This document shows, in pieces, positions 58,560 to 64,000 of a stretch of DNA of 64,000 nucleotides (positions are counted from its first letter, which is position 1; each line of letters opens with the position of its first letter). The position numbers and the translations under genes were made by a program. The DNA is from Heterobilharzia americana (lineage: Eukaryota > Platyhelminthes > Trematoda > Strigeidida > Schistosomatidae). The stretch lies in NCBI GenBank assembly GCA_944470555.2, contig OX104134.1, forward strand, positions 48,544,691 through 48,608,690. The letters are read 5' to 3'. The notes beneath the pieces are model-generated. The model saw only the letters and a list, made by a program, of their open reading frames with translations. It made no database searches and was not told the DNA's origin.

Positions 58560-59295
58560 AACATAAATATTATAAATACTAAAAAGATATATGAAATACG
58601 AGTCCAAAACAGCATCTATATCTTGCGGAATACAATTAGAGCATACTTAGCTAATGAAGCTGGTGTCTATTCAACTCAGCTTGTAGTGCGAGCCTATAGA
58701 TCAAATTTCATGCAACATGGATATTAGCCATGTCTTTTTCGACGAATTATTAAAGGACTATTGGATACTGTCTGGTTTCCAAAGGCAACAACAGAGAGAA
58801 GGAAATATCATAATGGCAGGAAATGTTTCACAAGGCATAAGAAAATAAGTGTTATTGCGTGGTTGTTACGTAGATGCATACGCTTTTTCAACACTATCAA
58901 ATAAAATCCAGTTCACATTAGCATGAAGTACTGAGTGCTCAGTTTAGGCGAACTAATCTAACTCAAGCTGACAATCTAGACATATGTGGAGTTTGATGCG
59001 GCAGAACAATAGATCCCGCTTATTTATCTAAACAAGTGTCAACAGCCGACTCAATACATTGTGTGGATACATTGTGCATAATGCTACCAAATAACTAAAA
59101 TAGAACTATTTCCCTCATGAAGAATATTTGAAATGTGTCACTTTATGATTTTGCAGTAGCGTAATTAGAAGAAGAAGACTATCTGAAAAATGTTATGTAT
59201 TTGCGTAATACATTTTGAATAATCTGATCACACATTTATTTGTCTAGTCACTTCATATGTGAAAATGAAAAAAACCCAAGGTCAAATATAATGAA
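58560..59295. other. Non-coding stretch
   Basis: No exon or recognisable element. No LINE sequence resumes on this side of the gap, so the LINE 3' end should lie within it. Confidence 0.4.
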
Positions 59296-59299
59296 TATG

Positions 59300-59670
59300 A
59301 AAAGGTTAAGACACTAGTCTTAGTAATGTAATCTGATAAAGATTACCAAGTTGAACAACAAATTGTTTTTGTACACACAATAGGGGCTTAAGTTTACGAA
59401 TGGCTAACGCTCCAGTAAATCTCATTATGCGCCCCTGACTGTTCCTACGTAATACCATAAATGCTGTTTTCACATTCGATGATTCGTTGATGTGTTTTGC
59501 TATCGATAAAAATGGATATCTGGCACCAGCATTTATCAAAGTTCGTGCATTTAACTGTTTTTCAAGCTATTTAGGTATATGTTCACCCACTCTAGTCTGT
59601 GTAGCACGATTACTCCTCCCTATGTATGTGAGCTTACACATACATGTTATACGGTAAACACAGTGGGATG
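59300..59670 (-). mobile_element. PLE GIY-YIG domain fragment (family 1-like)
   Basis: On the minus strand VCKLTYIGRSNRATQTRVGE, HIPK, a stop, then LSIAKHINESSNVKTAFMVL, LAIRKLKPLLCVQKQFVVQL. This is a complete GIY-YIG order with YIG present and T-x-x-R partly kept. It directly follows the family 2 PLE on the same strand but duplicates its domain, so it is a separate insertion. Confidence 0.65.
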
Positions 59671-59739
59671 TGACGTAATTATTTATGCGAGGTTGTTTGT
59701 GGCGAAGCAGGTGTTTTGTTCTATTTTAGTGTGTTGATT

Positions 59740-61140
59740 CGATAAACAAAGATTCGGTTATCAATCTCTTCCTCCACCCAATAAATTAGTTTTTAATACT
59801 GTTTCTCCATCCCACCCTACTGTTTGTTTGCGTGTAGAGATATAGCCAAGCTTTTCTCTCGATTTCTTATCGTCTTTGGATCTCTTAATCTTGATTTAGC
59901 TAAGTTTTTGTACTGTTATTCTAATTGATCCTGGTTGGCTACTTTGACATGTGTATTTGATCTCAGGATCATTGCAAGGGATTTGGTAAATCAAATTATT
60001 TTGCCTAATTGCATTAAAAGGATCCTTTAACCTTAAAAGCTTGTTTCTAAGTTTTTTTGGTTTAAATGGCACTTTAATAACAGCCTTACTGAAAAGTCTT
60101 CGTAATGCTTCTGAGATGCCTTCCTTGTATGGTAATACAGCAGAGGCTTTGAATTCTCTCACAACCCTGTTCCCATTATTACTATTAGCAGTAGAATTAT
60201 TATTGATAACACCTGTGTTACTACTATTGCTACTGCTAATTTTTTTTTTCGATTTCTCATGAGTTTATTTATAAATTTAGTATGTTTTACTGATAACCGA
60301 CTTTAACCTGTTTCAGTATAATACCACTCCTTATCCCATTCTATGCTACTTCGTGAAGAATATATTTTATCGCAGCCGAGAAAATTCTAGGTTTTGGGGT
60401 CAGCTGTTTTATACGACGGTTCCGAAACTGTAATGAATATCCGTTTTCCATAAGTGTATCCGTCAGGAATTTGCTCCCATCATCCATTGTATCAGATGTA
60501 CAAACATGTTGAATCCTATTAATCAAGTATTTTACCAAGTCTCTCTCATATTTCATTGAACTGTAGAAACTTTAGTACTAGTGTGTTCAATTAAGCTTCG
60601 TATAATTGATCGTCTGATAGATCTATCTTCCCTCTGATACACGAGTATATCAAGAAATGCAAGTTGATGGTCATTTTCTTCCTTACTTGTTAGGTTGATA
60701 CGATCTTGTACGGTATTAAGCCTTTTTAACAAACTAACGGCATCCTCATCTGTGTCACATATTACAATGATGTCATCAACATACCTTCTATCGACTGTGA
60801 TATTACTGATTAAATCCTGAGCCATTAGTTCGATATACGACATCTGCTAATAACGGTCCCCATAGCAACAGTATCAATTTGCCGGAAGTGTTCGCCTTCG
60901 AAAGTGAAATGTACCTTATCGGTAAATAGTAAAAGTACCTCTTTTAAATGCATTGGAGAAATAGGGAGAGAAGGATAATTCGAAGATATATAATCGCAAA
61001 GAATATTAACTGTCTTCTTTAAGTATACATTAGCAAATCAAGAGTTAAAATCAAAAGAGTATATTTTCTTGTCTCTGATATTCATATCAGTAAAAAAAAT
61101 CAACAAGTTCAAAAGTACTTTCCAATGAAAACACAAAATG
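59740..61140 (-). mobile_element. PLE family 2: RT plus GIY-YIG, decayed
   Basis: On the minus strand from 61140: MNIRDKKIYSFDFNS, a stop, FANVYLKKTVNILCDYI, then KVHFTFEGEHFRQIDTVAMG (motif B). Next come DRRYVDDIIVICDTDEDAV (60720-60790, YVDD intact), QLAFLDILVYQRED and MKYERDLVKYLINR. After an Asn/Ser-rich linker (about 60170-60250) comes KVPFKPKKLRNKLLRLKDPF, IRQNNLIYQIPCND and, degraded, the end matching ILKNHLSEWWERLITE of 18134. In motif A the Asp survives (FDFNS). The GIY-YIG YIG triplet is lost (KYTCQSS). It is inactive. Confidence 0.8.
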
Positions 61141-61592
61141 CATTGCAAATGAGGCTCAAAGGCAGCAACCACTTAGTTTTCACAAATCTGTTCTCTGATA
61201 GCATTCCAAAACATTCTATTTTAAGTGTACTTTAAAATGGAAAGATGTTTTTCGAAATCATTTTAAAAATCCCATCTTTGCAACTGATATAATCCCTTGA
61301 ACTAGGAGAGTTGGTGATGATTTGTAAGCCTGTGTGAGAAGATAAATTATTTAGTTATCACTAGTGATTATCGTCTGATTGTAAGCGTCTAGCTAATGTA
61401 CAAACTAAATGGTCCATGTCAGTACTGATCATGTACAGAAGTGAAGAACATTTATCTTGGATAAGTATGTGTATAGAGTTCGAATATCTGCTTTGCTACT
61501 CGCATATATTCTTATAATATGGTTCAGACGCTAAGAAAGTTGCTAAAAATCAAGAAGAGTTTGAAAGTCCTAGCAAGACATTTTGTGGAAAA

Positions 61593-61658
61593 GAAGAGAT
61601 AATTCAGCGACAATTTTTTCGCCGAAAAGAAAGTTCTCCTCGCTGAATCATCTCTTCT
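61593..61658. repeat. Short inverted repeat (19-bp arms)
   Basis: Arms 61593-61611 and 61640-61658 are inverted with one mismatch (AGAAGAGATAATTCAGCGA versus its partner with G in place of the middle A), around a 28-base loop. Confidence 0.6.
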
Positions 61659-61770
61659 AATCTTCGTGACTTGATGGCATATTCCGTCGTTAGAACGCTT
61701 TGTCTCATTACGGATAAAGCCTTCCGATATATGCTTGAATAAAATAGTGCAAAGAAATTGTCTGCGAAAC

Positions 61771-61949
61771 AAAATGTTGAAATATTAGATTTGTTTATTT
61801 GATATAAAGCGCACAGTGATACAGTATTAATTAATTAATTAATTAAATAATACTGTATCACTGTGCGCTTTATATCAAATAAACAAATCTAATATGGAAC
61901 TACATTCTACCACAGTGCCCAAGTTTTTCACTTAAAATGTTGAAATATT
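61771..61949. repeat. Perfect 48-bp palindrome insertion flanked by a 16-bp direct repeat
   Basis: Arms 61782-61829 and 61848-61895 are exact reverse complements with an 18-base (ATTA)n loop. The sequence AAAATGTTGAAATATT occurs at 61771-61786 and again at 61934-61949, flanking the palindrome plus about 38 unpaired bases, which looks like a target-site duplication. No coding sequence. Confidence 0.8.
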
Positions 61950-61959
61950 GTAACTTCGT

Positions 61960-62675
61960 TAAACTAGTAAATTCAGGTATTCCAAACTAACTTTGTCTGC
62001 CGGCTTTCAGGAATACGATTCCGTTTTCCTGACCACGGTACCAACAAACAGTGAATGAGTATTCCGGTATCACTGTCAAAGTAACATCAGTAGTTTTTCA
62101 GCTATTTGTAGTACCAGCCTACATGAAAACAACCAGATTACTTTCCTCACGATTGGATTGTAACCTCGCTAAGAGAATTAAGTCTTTTAAGATTATCGGA
62201 GATAGGTATTTTGATACAATATAAGATCAGCATCTCACTGAGCTGCAAACAACATGACAATTCATATTGCCTTTTTCATTCGTTGTTAGCGTCTAACCAT
62301 GCGCCTCTTGGTTTTCTGTTGCTAAACAGAATCAATCAAATACCAAGTCAAAAAGAAAATATTATACCTCATTGTGGAGTTGGCATGCATCAACTCGAGC
62401 GCTTTCATTCAAACCAATGAATAACTGTTTCGAGCACAGGTTCACTCACTTCGGATAGAAGGTAGTAGTATCAGTAGCTTTTAAATATATATACCTAACA
62501 AACTTGCACAGGAAAGTGAACGTGGCTGCTAGGTGACATTACTTTCATTAAGCGTTTTGTATCAGCTACTGGAACCCAGTGACCCCGTACACGTCTAAAT
62601 GCTAGGCTATTCCTTCCACTTGATATAATCTGTTGTGGTCTGAGCGCTTGTTTTACCTACTAACCAACAGATATC
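61960..62675. other. Non-coding stretch
   Basis: No exon or recognisable repeat between the palindrome and the last LINE. Confidence 0.4.
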
Positions 62676-62679
62676 CCTC

Positions 62680-64000
62680 CACTCTTCGTGATAACCGTGT
62701 TAAGAAGGAAGAAGAAGCAAGGAATGGATCTCGACGGACACATGGAAGCTGACAGAGCAGATAGAGGAAGATAGTGAAGCAGAAGATGAACCAGTGCAGT
62801 GTAAGGATGAACAACGAGAAGAGGAACTGAGTACAACGTATAGAACACTGGACAAAGAAGTGAAGAAGAGTGCACGCAAAGACAAAAGACACTTCTACGA
62901 AATACTGGCAAGCGAAGCAGAACAGGCTGTAGGTGGGAGAGACAGAGACCTGACAACATTATATCAAATAACCAGGTTACTATCTGGGAGGGAAGAGATC
63001 AACGCAGATGAAACCAACAAAAATGATGACGGAAATCTAATTTCCGAAGAGGAGAAACAAAGGAAATGATGGGCTGACCACTTCAAGAAGCTCTTGAATC
63101 GACCAACATCTACACTTCGTGCAGAAATACCACCTACAGCCCAGCCACAGAACTACAAGTAAACACAAGCCCTCCGAAAAAAGCCGAAGTTTTGAGCGAA
63201 ATAAATCTATTGAAATGCGGGAAAGTAGAAGGACCAGATGGAATCCCGCCAGAAGCACTGAGAGCAGACGCAGAGACAACAGCGGGCATGCTCACACCAC
63301 CACCGCAGAAGGTCTGGAAGGAAGGGAGGGTACTTGCAGATTAGAAGAAGAGTTACACTGTCAAACTCCCGAAGATGGGAGACCTCAGTGTTTGCAAGAA
63401 CTGGCACGGAATCACTCTCCTGTCCACCCATAGCAAGCAAAATATTAAGCAGCATCATCCTGGAGAGACCTAAGAATGCGCTGGATTCAAAACTACGACC
63501 GGAACAGGCTGACTGGTTTCAGGAAGTGCAAATCATGTGCGGATCAAATTGCAACGCTATGCTGCGCATCATCATAGAACAGAGCATAGAATGGCAGTCA
63601 ACTCTCTACATCAACTTCATCGACTTTGAAAAAACCTTCGACAGCGTCGACCAAGAAGTAATTTGGCAGTTGCTACAACACTACGGAATACCACAAACCT
63701 TTATCAATCTCATTCAACAACTATATGAAGATGCCACATGCCAAGTAATTCACAATGGGAAGCTCAGTGGTGCTTTTGAAGTGAAGACAAGAGTGAAACA
63801 AGGCTGTCTACTATCACCCATGATATTTCCTGATTGTAGTGGACTGGATCATGCAACAAACAGTGAGGAGCGAGAAGAGGGGCATACGCTGGACCACGGA
63901 AAAGAACCTAGAAGACTCGGATTTCGCCGATGACTTGTGTCTAACGTCACACAAACTTGAAGATCTACAGAAGAAAACTAACAAGTTGACAGAAGAGGCA
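62680..64000 (+). mobile_element. RTE-type LINE family 1, copy 5 (runs off window end)
   Basis: The 5' end is truncated in the linker (DNRVKKEEEARNGSR-type start near 62688). Next come KDKRHFYEILASEAEQAVGG (about 62880-62940) and LLSGREEINADETNKND. RT follows: EGPDGIPPEALRADAE (frame-broken), SLYINFIDFEKTFDSVD-like motif A (about 63600-63650), NLIQQLYEDATCQVIHNGKL and QGCLLSPMIF. Then comes an extra C at 63829-63830 that shifts frame, and FADDLCLTSH in the shifted frame. It lacks the CTGG expansion of copies 1-4 and is more diverged from them, except that its sequence after 63731 matches the 3' half of copy 2. Confidence 0.85.

Noticed and set aside
57882..58615. Open frames spanning 57882-58615
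   Set aside because: They consist almost entirely of undetermined residues from the 500-base gap.

Overview
The window is eukaryotic, AT-rich and intron-rich. It most likely comes from a parasitic flatworm of the Schistosoma lineage. I infer this from the repeat mix: two RTE-type LINE families, several Penelope-like (PLE) families with GIY-YIG endonuclease tails, tRNA-headed SINEs, and short repeats carrying hammerhead-ribozyme remnants, one resembling the schistosome SM-alpha family. No bacterial, viral or organellar gene organisation was seen. Nothing was searched against a database, so family names rest on recognised motifs and are hedged.

Host genes are sparse and all look cut by introns. 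At 478-2164 (+) are the last two coding exons of an unrecognised gene. At 7518-7691, 45686-45729 and 46198-46303 (+) are three phase-compatible exons of a protein whose N-terminus is a UBA-like three-helix domain. If they belong together, a 37,994-bp intron splits that domain, and most of the window is intron. Weak exon candidates lie at 26482-26623 (+) and 32041-32121 (-), and a broken coding-like stretch at 30332-30860 (-).

RTE family 1 has five copies: 11362-13125 (-), 14215-17513 (+, near full length), 37462-40275 (+), 52690-53813 (-), and 62680 to the window end (+). Four share the same frame breaks and the same CTGG x5 expansion, and align without net indels over about 1.7 kb. The copy at 14215-17513 is a mosaic that switches lineage near 16441-16463. 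RTE family 2 (SR2-like) has pieces at 5150-6280, 26757-29960 (-), 41905-42985, 49090-51200, 51949-52025 and 57935-58043.

PLEs: the best copy (20059-22189, -) carries an RT plus GIY-YIG reading frame and is flanked by an inverted 750-bp copy of its own 3' end (22190-22939, +). A second family is at 59740-61140 (-) and in a head-to-head pair at 17640-18320. Detached GIY-YIG tails lie at 19850-20040, 36040-36385, 54920-55180, 55200-55500 and 59300-59670.

Short structured repeats include foldback elements with hammerhead cores (8946-9104, 34100-34228, 51548-51660), a SINE with hammerhead (34389-34530), an SM-alpha-like SINE (18960-19125), six copies of a second SINE, and a perfect 48-bp palindrome flanked by a 16-bp direct repeat (61771-61949). 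A run of 500 Ns lies at 58044-58543. There is no operon-like logic: the retroelements supply RT and endonuclease activities that could in principle mobilise each other and the SINEs, but every copy here is visibly broken.
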